Source: Cylindrobasidium torrendii FP15055 ss-10 (Eukaryota > Basidiomycota > Agaricomycetes > Agaricales > Physalacriaceae). From it: 54,725 nt of DNA. The stretch's first letter is position 1, and every line of letters starts with the position of its first letter. Position numbers and translations under genes: made by a program. A model generated the notes under the pieces. The model did no database searches, was not told where the DNA came from, and saw nothing but the letters and a program-made list of their open reading frames with translations. Shown here piece after piece: positions 1 to 11,621 of this stretch. Location of the stretch: positions 1-54,725 of the forward strand of contig KN880593.1 in NCBI GenBank assembly GCA_000934385.1. Reading direction: 5' to 3'.

Positions 1-130
1 CAAGTGAAATCAACCCAGTAATTTGTAGCAGACTACAGTGCTGTTATACAATGTTGAATGAACCAGTAAGGTAGATGCTCATAACGTGAGAGGCCGGATG
101 ATCATACCATGATGATATGATATGCGTCGC

Positions 131-283
131 TGTCCGGATTTTGGATCTGACCTCCACGCTGGCCACGAAGCTTGTCCGGATTTTGCATCTGACCTCTGAC
201 CCACGTGGCTCCGCTTTTGTCCGAATTGGGAAGGGGCTCTACCTGGGTCCGATCAAAGTCTGTCCGGATTTTTGACCTGACCT
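131..283. repeat. Short periodic repeats upstream of the antiporter gene
   Basis: A motif of about 23 bp beginning TGTCCGGATTTT and ending ATCTGACCTC or similar starts at 131, 173 and 261, with a decayed TGTCCGAATT copy at 218. The spacing is 42, 45 and 43 bp, close to four helical turns. The array ends about 60 bp before the proposed antiporter start. It could be clustered regulator sites or the remnant of a minisatellite or transposon end. I recognise no known element. Confidence 0.6.
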
Positions 284-345
284 TAAGCGGCATAATCAGG
301 GGTCCTGCATCCCTTCAGCTCTTGACCATCATCTCCAGCAACAAA

Positions 346-2483
346 ATGGTGTTCGTCGACGGCGATGACCTTGTCGAAGTCTGTGTTCAAACAACTTTTT
401 CCCATGACCGTTGAGCGATTACAACAGACTCCCAGGTCACCAAACCCGGGCTGGCCTACATCGTCCTTGGCGGATTCACTGTCGCAGTATGTCGTTCTTG
501 GCTGTCTCGGCCTACCGTGCTCATGGTTCCAGTTTTCAATGATCTCCCTCCTCGTAAAGGAAAAGGTAGTTTGCTGCCAAGGAGCTCTCGGTTGGACGTA
601 CTGAAGGCATTAACCAGCTCTACATCAATGAAGTTGTGCTTGGCACTGGCTTCGGCGTGCTCATGGGCCCACACGTCGCCAACGCATTCAATCCAGCCGG
701 ATGGTCCGATACCGAGGAGGGATACCGGAAGATCACACTGGAAGTTATGCGAGTCGTTCTGGCCACCGGCTTATTCGCTATCGGTGTCGAATTGCCCAAA
801 AATTACATGGCCAAGCATGCAAAAGGACTTCTTGTGATGGTGGTGCCCACCATGGCTATAGGCTGGGTCATAGTTGCTGGTGAGTTATGCGTGTCCTTCG
901 TCCGCCGATGCCGTCTGCTGACGCGATGTAGGTCTGCTCAAGGCGCTGTTCCCCATCCTGGATTTCATCTCCTGTCTGGTCATCGCGGCGTGTCTGACGC
1001 CCACCGACCCCGTCATCAGCGCTGCGATTGTCGGAGGCAAGTTTGCGGTCAAGCATGTCCCCGTCAACATCCGCCAAATCATTGCTGCTGAGTCTGCTGC
1101 AAATGACGGTCTGGGTATGTCTATCATCGCCCAAAGCATGTTCATTGCCTGACAGTGGGTAGCTTACCCATTTCTGTCGATTGCAATATACTTGACCATG
1201 GAGGCATCCACAAAATCTGCCGTGGGGAAATGGTTCTTAGTCGGTTGGCTCTGTGCGTGCATCAGCACCTTGTCTTCGCCTGTTCTCACTCCTTCGCAGA
1301 CGAAGTAATTCTGGGGACTGTTCTGGGAGCTGTCCTAGGTGTGCTACCTATCAGCGGCCCCGAATTCCTCCCACTAACAGCATGATGCAGGACTGGCATT
1401 TTCTTGGACCATGCGCATTTCGCACCAACGCGGATATCTCGATCATGAATCCTATGTTGCGCAATACTTGTCACTTTCTCTTCTCACCATTGGAATCGCC
1501 AGTACCATAGGCTCTGACGACCTTCTAGCGGCCTTTGCTGCAGGCTCCGCCATTTCCTGGGATGGATCCTTCAACACCCACACCGAAGATGAAGTTTTCG
1601 CCTCTGTCATTGACCAACTTCTCAACTGCGCCTGCTTCATTTATATTGGCGCCTGGCTGCCTTTCACCGACTTTAACCTTCCCGAATTCGGTGTGGTGCC
1701 GTGGAGACTTATCGTCTTGTTCGTCGCTATCCTGGTACTCAGACGCTTCCCGAGCATCATGATGCTCTTCAGATGGGTGCCAGAGATCAGGACTTGGAAG
1801 GAAGCCTTGTTCACTGGACATTTTGGTCCGATGGGTGTCGGTGCGGTCTTCATTTCTACTATCGCTCTCGAGCGACTGCCTCATCCCGGGGAACATCCAA
1901 CGACGCAGCCAGAAATCCTGGCGCGCATCCTGCAGCCCATCGTCAGCTTCGTTGTCCTGGGTTCTATCATCGTCCGTACGTTCGCTTATGCATTGACCAA
2001 GCGACTTCTTTCTGATCTTACCCTCAGATGGCCTTTCAATCCCATTCTTCTCGTTTGGAAAGCGCACGATTTCGCTCACGATGTCAAGCACATTTGGGAA
2101 CAACAGGACTGAGACGCAGGATTATGTTCGTTCACTCGTTGGACGACCTGCTCCCGTCTTTCATTCGGGGAGGCCTCCGACCTCTGGTACGCCGAGTATC
2201 TCCTCCAAGCCGGCATCCGTCAAGGCTCCTGTCACCATTGGTGCACATCCCGCCAGTGGTCCAGGAAGTCCTTTGGGGACACCGCCGCGTAGAACGAGTG
2301 GTGAACTCATAAGTGTTCGTTATTTCCTCCACTCATTTGCGCTGAAGTGACTGACTTCGAATATAGGACATGAGCCCTGAAGAGATAGAGAGTGGGTTTG
2401 CGAAGCCTGGTGTACGCTTCGCGATGAGGGATGAGGGCGGGTTGATCCACAGCACCGCTAGAGGAACGAGCATCACAGAATAG
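346..2483 (+). CDS. Na+(K+)/H+ antiporter, fungal Nha1 type (CPA1)
   Basis: Plasma-membrane cation/proton antiporter exporting Na+ or K+ in exchange for H+. Splicing that keeps the frame: exons 428-486, 533-565, 618-879, 932-1114, 1163-1252, 1300-1338, 1391-2052, 2120-2314 and 2367-2483, with introns of 46-67 nt. The joined protein has about 500 residues and about 12 hydrophobic segments. Family motifs in order are LAYIVLGGFT, GPHVANAFNP, GVELPKNYM, TPTDPVISAAIVGGKFA, the ion-site ESAANDG, GSDDLLAAFAAG and GPMGVGAVFI. The first exon (ATG at 346, donor near 383) is the least certain part because the usual N-terminal motif is altered. The hydrophilic C-tail after the last helix has only about 100 residues, much shorter than in yeast Nha1, and ends in a conserved-looking acidic stretch before TAG. 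Confident in family, less so in the terminal exons. Confidence 0.9.
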
Positions 2484-2856
2484 CGCTCATGGGTGTCTGT
2501 GGATGCTAGACTTATACGTGCTTCTCACAGTCATCAGTACATCGGATGGGATTTGTGCTACTCAATGTGTGGTTATAGAGGCATATACACTCACTACCCC
2601 CAAATATGAATCGCTAGGACGAGCCTTCCGGACCAAACAAGCTCAAGGGTTAAACGAAGGATTCTTTACGATGCTTGAGAGTACCTTCAAGATGAATGGG
2701 ACATGTTGGACACTATTAACTCCAGGGAATCCCTGGCAAACAGTCAAAGCTCTGTGACAGCATCCCACAAAAAAGTTCAGAAGGTATCGTACACACAAAT
2801 TGACACTGATATACGCAGGTAACGAACGAAAAAGCAGTCCTTAGTTTCCTCCCGTT
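2484..2856. other. Intergenic, convergent 3' ends
   Basis: Lies between the 3' ends of the antiporter and the first seven-helix gene. I see only short ORFs without family features. Confidence 0.6.
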
Positions 2857-4091
2857 CTATACGATTGCCTCGAGTTTTCTATGCACTACGGGGGGATACC
2901 CCGAGGAGGTCAAAGTAGCATCGGTGTCCGTAGGGAATTTGTTGAGCGTTATCGTCGCTGGTTCGTGTCGTGCCCCAGACATTGAATTACTGGACGCCCC
3001 AGATCCATCGAACTGGATGGGCCTGGACTCTTCTTTGTCGTCGTCGCCATGGCTTGAGCCAGAGCTCACGCGTATAATGATACTGCCGAAGACAAGCCCT
3101 ATTGTCGGGCAAGACTATTACCCAACTCATAAGGACGGAATGGAGTAGAATTGGGAGATAAACGTACGACGTCCATGAAGAGGAATTCAAGGTAGTTTTG
3201 AATTGATATGGTGACAATTATGCAGACAGATATCGCTGTCCAGAGTGAAGCTGCGATTGAAAGTCAGACGACAAGGGAGGTATCGACGGAATGTGCCACT
3301 CACCCGATTCGACGACGAGAGCCATGATGTTTGACATGCCTTTCTTTAAGTGAGCATCCTCAAATGCGACACGACGCTGAACGTCCACGATACGGTACGC
3401 CAGAAGCCCAGTGCACAAGATATTGAGCGCAGCGGTGAAGCTGCAGAACATGCGTGTTGAAGTGCCGAGGTTTTGAGCGAATACGCTCTGGTCTTCGGTG
3501 TATGACGTGAGGGAGACTATGAAGTACACGCCGGAGCCAGCGTCTGCGAGTAGTAAAAGGACAGGGAAAATGACAGCCCAAAAGTAGCGTTGCCAAACGA
3601 CGACAATGCGATAGATCTGCAGGATTTTCAGCGGGTTATTGGGACACGATGGGAATAACGTACGAGAAAAGTATCAGACACTAGAATTGTAAGCACCCAG
3701 GGAACATTGGCGGCCAGCCCCCATGAAGAACCAAGGTCCAAGACTATCACAGCCGACTTGATATGCCAACGCTCGTATATCGAACGAACAATAACAGTAA
3801 AACAGCGCTGCCCACGTTCAGTCAGTGCGTTTACAGGACTGAAAGTGCAAGAAAAGAGGCGCACGAAAGTTATAAGGCAAAAGAGAATGACATGAGTGAT
3901 AACGAGATGGTGGTGTGTTCTCCGTTCTTTGTGTCGTCTCCACAATAGCCGGGTGCATGTACACGCTACGTTCAGGTATAACCCTGAGGTTTGCATAGGT
4001 ATGGGTGAATGTTGCGACCAGTGACACACGCACCGAACAGTACCGCCTGCGCAAAGGCGCCCATGAGGGATGCATCTTCCGGAGTGAGCAT
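2857..4091 (-). CDS. Seven-helix membrane protein, basidiomycete-specific family (copy 1)
   Basis: Function unknown. The minus-strand start at 4091 begins MLTPEDASLMGAFAQAVLFG. Frame-keeping introns join segments ending VLTILVSDTFL and starting IYRIVVVWQRYF, then MFCSFTAALNILCTGLLAYR and MALVVESG. A short exon encodes the last helix up to FLFMDVV, and the C-tail from GSIIIRVSSGSSHGD runs to the stop at 2857. About seven hydrophobic helices precede a polar Ser/Asp-rich tail. It is clearly paralogous to the genes at 7479-8729 and 9794-11035, sharing the TPEDAsliGaFAQ start, SLAANVPWVLT-like, CTGLLAYRI and MSNI(M/V)AL(V/I)(V/I)ESG blocks and intron positions. It resembles the many uncharacterised Agaricomycete 7TM proteins. 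It is not a STE3 pheromone receptor by motif. Its inverted orientation suggests an old duplication. Confidence 0.75.
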
Positions 4092-4713
4092 TACGGGAGG
4101 AGGAAGGGAAGGGCACAGCGGGTTCCGGTGAACTCCAGCATTGGCATTTTATATCACAGCAACACAAGACCCTAGCAATAGCGGGAAGGCGCTTCCGATC
4201 ATCGATCCTCCGTAAAATGCAAGACATGAAGAAAAGAACTTTGGCGGAAATCAACTGGGTTTACCTGGCCGACCGTGCGGTTTGTGTAATAAGATGTATT
4301 TCGCTTTGCGAAGTATCGCCGGGATAAAAAGGATGTTACTCCCCCGGTGATTACTTTACAGTTGCAAGTACGATCAGCGTACGGTGAAGCTGAAGCCTGG
4401 GTGAAGAATGTCATTAGGAGATGGTGCTGAGACGCATGGCGACCAGTGGTCTCACCTATTGGCATAATAAAACGATCCAACATATCCAGGGGACAAGAAA
4501 TAGGGAGATATTGGAGGAGCACGACTCCCTATTTGGTTACAATGCGATCCGACCGGCGAGGTCTTCAACGAGGTTGCTTTACTTCATCAACTGGATTGTG
4601 CAGCAACAAGTGCACAAAACATTGTGGCCTTGCCAGAAGCATCGTCCAGTCGAAGTCGAGAGATCGGGTTGAGGAGTGCATTAGGCAGGTCTTACCGCAT
4701 TATTACAAAGAAT
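4092..4713. other. Intergenic: 5' region of seven-helix copy 1
   Basis: Holds the promoter side of the gene starting at 4091 and the 3' flank of the COQ8 gene. No supported gene is seen. Confidence 0.6.
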
Positions 4714-6919
4714 CTAATCTACTTTATATGTCCGCACGACTTTCTCCCAAATAGCTCTCGTATCGACCGTGGCCTCGAGTCTCCCCGCTAACAAGAACGC
4801 TCCGCTGAGCTTCCGATTCAAGCTGTAAGTCTCCTTTGGCGGCGGCGTCAGCCTGTGCTGCAGCATCACAGGGATCTGCTCCCTAATCTCCTGAGTGATA
4901 TGTGCCCACTGCGAATTACGATCAAAGGAGAATGGCATAAGGGTCTCGGCCTTGAAGGGGGTTGCAAGGAGGGTCATGCTCTTGACATGCGCCTCTTCCA
5001 TGAGAGGACTTTCCTCCCCGGTGAGATATCCAACACGCCTACTCCATTCAACGCATGCGTCGTAGTCGGATGATGCCGCGGCTTGGAGCAGCTTGAGCCA
5101 TCCGTCCATGAATTCTTTTGTATATTCCCGTGTTGCGCCGAAATCTACAAGCCCCAATCGATGTTGGCGGGTATCCCACAGGAAGTTCGTCCAGTTCGGG
5201 TCGGTCTGCATCATGCGGAACTCGAACAACTCTCGCAGACAAAGCTCAATGACCCGGGTAGCAATCTGGTCATGGTGAGCATGGGCGGAGGAGGTAATTT
5301 GAGGGTTGATACGTACATCATCCCTCTCCTTCTTGGAAAGACCCTTGATGCCTTCTTCGCCGACGCTGACCCCAGCTATATGTTCCATTACTAACACTCG
5401 CTCTGTGCTGCGCTCCCAGACCCAGGGAACACGGAATCTGCTATCCCCTTCTAATTTATCTCTATACTCCCGGGCGAAAGAAGCTTCACGAGTATAGTCG
5501 CATTCGTCTGCTAGTTCACCCTTCATGACCTGCTGATTGTTAGCCCCGAGAAGCCTTCTTGAGAAGAGAAAGACATACCTCGAGTGTACGGTCCAAAAAC
5601 AAGCCTTTCGGCAAGAGCCTTCCAGCCGTCAGCAGCACTTTGACATAGCCCAGGTCACTCTGAATTGAGTTTGCGATGTTCGGGAACTGAATTTTGACCG
5701 CAACTTTAAGTTGCTCCCCAGATGGACTTTCACTTGCTTTGAGGACGGCATGATGAACCTGGCCAATGGAAGCTGCAGCGAATGGTATCCGCTCGAACGA
5801 TTCGAAATGTGACAACCAGTCCGCGCCGAGAGCATTGCCCATCACCTCCTCCATTTGCCAGTCGGGCATATAATGCGCGCTGTCCTGCACACGGCGGAAT
5901 ATTTGGTCAATCTCAGCTGGGAGAACGTGTGTATCTGTGGGGAGCATGAGGCTCCCGAATATTGTCATCATGAGGAAGACGCACCTTGGATGCTGAGGAA
6001 TTGACCGAGCTTCAATGCAGCTCCGCGCATCTGAACGAGTTTCGACACCAGGCGCTTGATATTTGCCTCGGTCATAATGACTGAACCGCCTTCCGCTCCC
6101 TCTGTCGTCGACCGCCGAATGAGCTCAGTAGCAGCACCATAACCCAACGACGCAGCCAGTCCACCGTAATGGAAGAGACGACCAATTCTTGATGATGGGA
6201 CGCGAGACGAGGATAGGTTGCGCACAGATGGCATGAGCTCTGGGACATCGTCCTGGACTTCCACAACGTCCGGTGTTGGTCTGGTCGTAGGTTTTGGTGG
6301 CGGTGGTAGAGTTTGTTCAGCTGCTGGGGGTTTCGGTGCGCTGGGCAGCTTGACTGGGATGGGGAGCGGTATAGATGCGCCGGTGGGTTCTTCGAGACTG
6401 GGTGTTATATCGTCGCTGGGCCGTGGACGCGTCTGTGGTAGGAGCTCCGCTTTCTGTGGTATGGAGGATACCCGTTGTGGCTCAGATGCAGGTGGACATG
6501 CCAAGGTCGAAGTAGGAGGCTTCTTCGGTGGGTCTGGAAAGTTGTTGGATGATGTGCGAGTAGATGAGACTGAACGCACCTGGCGCTCGGCTGGGTTCAT
6601 CTGCCAGGATTTCGGACGGTGACTTCAAGGAAGAAGGTTTAATAGAGTCCTCAGAGACTGCATTTGTGTGTGATACGGGTGTTGGCTTGGGTGGAGGAGT
6701 CTGCTGGGCACGAGAACCGTGCTTGGAGGAGTGTCATCCAAGCGCCAAATGCCTTCGAAGAACACGTACCGGTCGCCAGTTTGCGTCAAGCTGACAAGTA
6801 GACGCATCCAATGCCGATGTTCCTGTTATTTGAGCAACCCGTAGACGCGCGGCATGGCCAACAATGTCTGTAGCAGTGGACAGTACGCATAACCAGTTGA
6901 ACGCCGGACCTGGCGGCAT
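4714..6919 (-). CDS. COQ8: ABC1/COQ8 atypical kinase (ubiquinone biosynthesis)
   Basis: Mitochondrial atypical kinase/ATPase supporting coenzyme Q assembly (ADCK3/Coq8/UbiB family). The start at 6919 begins MPPGPAFNWL. Five introns of about 45-55 nt give roughly 650 residues. N-terminal 250 residues: a family-like first helix, then a long Pro/Ser-rich linker. KxGQ-type helix near residues 255-277: LVQMRGAALKLGQFLSIQ. The Ala-rich loop PFAAASIGQVH replaces the normal glycine loop. VAVKIQFPNI carries the ATP-binding Lys. Metal and catalytic signatures are DPNWTNFLWD and LVDFGATREY. The C-terminal ends VRTYKVD. All diagnostic UbiB motifs are present, so the enzyme looks functional. The linker is longer than in yeast Coq8, and no clear cleavable presequence is obvious. 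Confidence 0.93.
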
Positions 6920-7478
6920 CTAACACGACAGGTGAGAATTAGGCGAGGTGGTTGCAGAACACGAATTGGCTAAACAAACCAAGAAATGAAAGTAGGCAAA
7001 CAGAGCTTGACGCGATCTGAACGCGGTGGACAGAACGCGAGTCTCACCGGCACAAATTGGCTCGGGCCGGTGATCCGCTGCTAGTCGAAATTGAACTTGC
7101 TTGAGCTTTAAGACGACCACCACTACTAACTTGTATTCTTCTTACGGCTTTGGCCGCCGCCAATTGCTCCTTCCATCCGCGCCTAGTTAATCGAAATGAA
7201 ATCCCAACTCCTCATACCTGTGGGCGCGGCCTTGTGACCTAGGAACTCGTATTCCAGCCTTGCAATCAACGTCCAGAAATGATGCAGGTTGGCCTATATA
7301 TGCCCACGATGTCTTGCAACCCTTGCGCAGAGGGTCTCAAAGAGTCACCGTTCCGCGCCCCACATTTGCACAGCAGGCCTTTTTTTACCCCCGCATAAGC
7401 GGAGGGGCTCGGGTCGGTTCACATAAGAAACATTAGCTCCTCTTTTCCATCATTTCCCTTTCTTTCCTACCTACCACC
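6920..7478. other. Intergenic: divergent promoter region
   Basis: Separates divergent COQ8 and seven-helix copy 2. A C/T-rich stretch at about 7437-7470 just before the ATG is typical of fungal core promoters and 5' UTRs. No gene is seen. Confidence 0.6.
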
Positions 7479-8729
7479 ATGATCACTCCTGAGGACGCCT
7501 CGCTCATCGGCTCGTTTGCGCAATCCGTCCTCTATGGTTTGTAATTCTATGTTCTTGGGACCAATATTAACGAAATACATAGGAATTTACCTGGCTGTGG
7601 CCTTTCGCTGCACAAGGATCTTACGAAGGAGACACCAGGAGCGGAAGACTCGTCCTTTCTTGGTCATCACCCACATACTCCTTTTCCTTACAATCAACAC
7701 TGTGAGCCCGTCATTCGGAGGGACAACAACATCTTACTGACTTTAGTAGCGCTGCATAGTTGTCATGACCCGCGCCATCATGCAACGCTGGCATCGCTCT
7801 GTTGGCGCGGCTGCGACAGACTACGCCTCTGCCTTGAGTCTGGCTGCTAATATCCCCTGGATGTTGACCATAGCCATCTACGACATCTTCCTTGTATGTC
7901 CCATCCTACCACACTTCCTACAACACCAGCTAACCCAACTCGTCAGATCTACCGCATCCTCATGCTCTGGACGACACGCACCTGGCTGATCATCTTCCCA
8001 TTTGCTCTCCTGCTCTCCGACATAGGCTCTGGCATATATCTTCTCGTTGCGCTCAGTCGATACACCCTCAAGCAAACGATATTCACTGGCAACATCGGAA
8101 TTGCGACGCGTCTGTTCTGTGTGTTTACGGTCGCCCTCAATATAGCATGCACAGGGCTTCTGTCGTATCGTATCATTTCTTCGCAGCGTCGAGTCCAGCA
8201 AACCAGGATCACGAAGGGCATGTCCAATGTTGTTGCGTTGATCATTGAATCCGGTATGTCTTCACCTCGACATGGTGATGTGTGCTGACCCAGAACCTAG
8301 CTGTCCTTTGGACCTGCATCTCTCTTTGCATGGTCATCACAGCAGCGTGCCGAAGCTATACCACCTTCATATTCATGGACATCGTACGTCTTTTCCAACG
8401 CTCGCGCCAGACTCCCCGTCTCACTTACACCGCAGGCTCCTCCGACAATCGGCATCGTCTTCGCCAGCATCATCATCCGCGTTAGCTCTGGATCCAGCTA
8501 CGGAGACAAGAGCCGCGAGGAAAGGGAAATGGCTGATTCCGGCCCAATACGGTTTAACGCCATGGCAAGTTCGCGCCGCAGCGCTAGCAGTCAGAGCAAA
8601 GAAGTCAGCAAGTTCACTTTGAAAACACTCCCGACGGGGAGCAATCCTGAGTTGGATGACCAAAACACTGTGGCTCATCCGCCGAGCGCACAAGCCGACG
8701 AGTTCCTCAAGGGGGGCTCGATAGCTTGA
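7479..8729 (+). CDS. Seven-helix membrane protein, basidiomycete-specific family (copy 2)
   Basis: Unknown function. The ATG at 7479 gives MITPEDASLIGSFAQSVLYG. An intron (gtttgtaattc..atacatag) leads to IYLAVAFRCTRILRRRHQ. Later introns interrupt after ITHILLFLTINT, after IAIYDIFL, after NVVALIIES and after TTFIFMDI, and the C-tail GIVFASIIIRVSSGSS runs to a TGA at 8727-8729. About 330 residues, seven predicted helices, with a basic/Ser-rich cytosolic-type tail of about 80 residues. It is closest to copy 3 (9794-11035) in sequence and orientation, which indicates a tandem duplication. All splice junctions keep frame and the copy appears intact. Confidence 0.78.
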
Positions 8730-9793
8730 AAAAGGGCTGTCACGCGCATTGTACAACACTATCTGAACCTTGGACTTGTCTGCTGAATTATTCCGATATT
8801 TAAATGCCTTCTACCTGTACCACCTCTCCGCACGTTCCTCTCTACGCTCTGTGTAATCCTTCTACGTTTGTATGTTTGTGCTCCTCGAATCCAATGCTAT
8901 CGATTTCATCTTTATGATCCCCTGCTTTAAATTACCATGAACACATCAACCACCTCCTCAGGAATCCTTGGCCATTCTGACCGTCAAACTCGACTCTTGG
9001 CCAAGGATCTCACACCATTGGGCATAATACATATCCCCTCCGGCCAGGGAGGTTTGATGCGCCGTCGCCGCAAAATGTACTGGATTTGAAACCTCCGCTT
9101 GATGGTGGCAGCGCCTGGCGCACAAGGTCTCACGGAGCGGGCGCCACTCCGTCGAGGGGGCGGTGGCGACCAGGGCGCAGTTACGGGAGGCGTAAATTGT
9201 GGGTTGGCCTGGAAATGCCACACGACTAGGACAAGGACCTAGACTGGCTGGACTGGTTTCATTTTCTGTTGGTGTGAACTACAGTGCAGCCGTCTTACCA
9301 GGCTGAAGATGGTGCTTAAAGCTTTTAAAGGATGTGTTGCAGGCATTCGATAACTTTATATAGCGTCGGCGCGCTCAGCAACCTTCTGCAACCAATTCCC
9401 GTGGCTACAATTACATTTTGCAACGGAACACGGTGGTATACTTGGGCCGCGAAATACAAATCCAATTTGCAATAGATCGGGCCGTGTGCTCCGTACATCC
9501 TGCATAAACGCACCGTCAAGTACTTGTCACGGACTAACAGCATGAGTATTCTGTCCAATGGCCTTTACAATGAGATGCCAATATAAATCAAAACACTCGA
9601 CAGAGGTACCAGGACAAGGTAAAGCCTGGCCAAAGAGTGGGTCCAATCACTTTGGGCGTCCATCTTCCGAATAGGAGTCCGCCCTGTATTTCGCAGAACC
9701 AGATGGTCCCCCGGCCTTCGAGAAAAAAGGGACAGATTCGCACTAAAAACCGACAGCAGCTCCACATGTTATTTTCTCTTTACCTCTACCGCC
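8730..9793. other. 1.06 kb intergenic between tandem seven-helix genes
   Basis: No supported gene. On the minus strand, 8958-9265 contains open frames with a weak secreted-protein look. ATG at 9265 reads MKPVQPV and then TAG, directly followed in frame by the hydrophobic VLVLVVWHFQ. A second frame carries HHQAEVSNPVHFAAT and MYYAQWCEILG. This could be a decayed small secreted-protein gene or chance. Confidence 0.4.
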
Positions 9794-11035
9794 ATGTCCT
9801 CTGAGATAACACCAGAGGATGCCGCCTTCATTGGCGCATTTGCCCAGTCGATATGCTACGGTGCGCTGCCTGGCATTTCGAACCACACAGAATCACCAAG
9901 ATTGGATAGGTATATACCTAGCTGTTGGCTTCCAGTGCACAGAGGTCCTTTGGGCAAGATACAAGGAGCGCAAGACGCATAACTTTCTGGTCATTACCCA
10001 CGCGTTGCTGTTTATTTTCATCAGCATGGTACGCTCGTCCATCAGTATGAGGAAAATCAGAAAATAGCATGCTGATTGAACCTACTAGCGCTGTATAGTG
10101 GTGGTCGTTCGCGCTCTCAAGCGACATTGGCGTTACACCCCGGAAGTCCCTCCAGAAAACTACGGTGCTGCATGGAGTCTAGCTGCCAATATTCCCTGGG
10201 TGATGACCATAATCATATCGGATGTCTTTCTGGTAGGCCATGACCGCCTTCGAGAATCCTCAGCTCAACCGACGCTAGATCTACCGCATTGTCATGCTTT
10301 GGACAACACGGGCTTGGATAGTTGCCTTCCCCATATCTCTCCTTCTAGCAGACATGGGTTCCGGCATATTTCTCCTCGTCTCGCTCGGCCGCTATGTCAA
10401 GGACGATAACATTTTCACTGGCGACATTGGGATCGCGATGCGGATGTTTTGCGTGTTCACGGTTGCTCTCAACATCGCATGCACTGGACTACTGGCCTAT
10501 CGCATCGTGTCCTCACAGCGTCGGGTCCAAGATACGCGAATAACGCAGGGAATGTCGAATATCGTTGCGTTGATTGTCGAGTCCGGTGCGTAGGATGCTC
10601 TTCGAGAGAGGCGCCGGTCCTGAATTCCAAATCCTCAGCTGCCCTGTGGACATGTCTCTCGCTCGGCATGATCATCAGCCTCTCTTTCAAGAGCTATGTT
10701 ACCTTCATCTTCATGGACGTCGTGCGTGTTTCTTCCCTTGTGCCAAAGCGCTCGACTCACCTGCCCTGTAGGCTTGCCCAATGATAGGTGTCGTATTCGC
10801 CAACATCTTTATCCGCGTCAGTGCTGGGTACAGTCGCGGGGAAGAAGACATCGCCACTGGACCGATCCAATTCGTGCGCACCCTACCGGATTCGCGCCGT
10901 GGTGCCGCCCAGAACAAGATAACCTTGAAGATTCCTTCTCAGTCAGACAGTGACATCAAGCCGGACAACCAAGGCCCAGCATATCCACCAAGAGCGCACC
11001 GCGACGACTTCTCGAAGCGCGACTCTGTGATATGA
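9794..11035 (+). CDS. Seven-helix membrane protein, basidiomycete-specific family (copy 3)
   Basis: Unknown function. It starts MSSEITPEDAAFIGAFAQS at 9794. Introns occur at the same places as in copy 2: after SICYG, after LLFIFISM, after IIISDVFL, after NIVALIVES and after TFIFMDV. Conserved blocks include WSLAANIPWVMT, VMLWTTRAWIVAFP, FCVFTVALNIACTGLLAYR and RITQGMSNIVAL. The tail after VVFANIFIRVSAG ends DDFSKRDSVI. About 330 residues. Together with copies 1 and 2 it forms a local three-member cluster. Membrane location is inferred from hydrophobicity. No catalytic or receptor motif was recognised. Confidence 0.78.
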
Positions 11036-11621
11036 GAAATGCTTGTCTTGCCGGCGCCGATCCTTTGGACTTTGTAGACTGCTATACTCTGGCTATACTT
11101 ATGCTGTAAAATATTATGATTAACGTCTCCTATGCTTGCTTACACCCTACCCCCATGTACTCATTAGAAACAGGTTCTCCGTTGTGTGCTCGATGCCACC
11201 CGCCTTGGCGATTTCACTATTACCATTGACCAACTCTGGCGTTCAGTTTCCCTTCGACTGGACCCATTTGGGCCTCGTACTCAGCACGTATGTCGATTTT
11301 TCTATTTTCGAGAGACCGCCAAGAGGTTGAGACCTGTGTACAGTACATGTTGACGTCGTGTCCACACGAACAACGTTTTTCGGCAACAACGATTATGCAG
11401 TGATCCACGTTTGCTCGATTGGGAGCAAGCGCACGGCAGCACAGGGCCACACTTCTCCCAATTGATACCACCATAACGAGCGCGGTTTCTTGCCGTCGCA
11501 ATTCCCCTGGGTACCAATGCCTATCCATGTCCTTATCTTTGGGTGGTGTGGATGCGGGATTCCACGCAAAACATGTAATCAAGTGAAGCAGTGAGCCTGA
11601 CCTTGACTCATCTCTCTCACC
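11036..11621. other. Intergenic before the methyltransferase
   Basis: No gene is supported. A small antisense ORF (11220-11582) shows no family features. Confidence 0.6.

Noticed and set aside
2857..4091. STE3-type pheromone receptor (mating-type locus)
   Set aside because: No STE3 motifs, and no CAAX pheromone precursors or homeodomain genes nearby.
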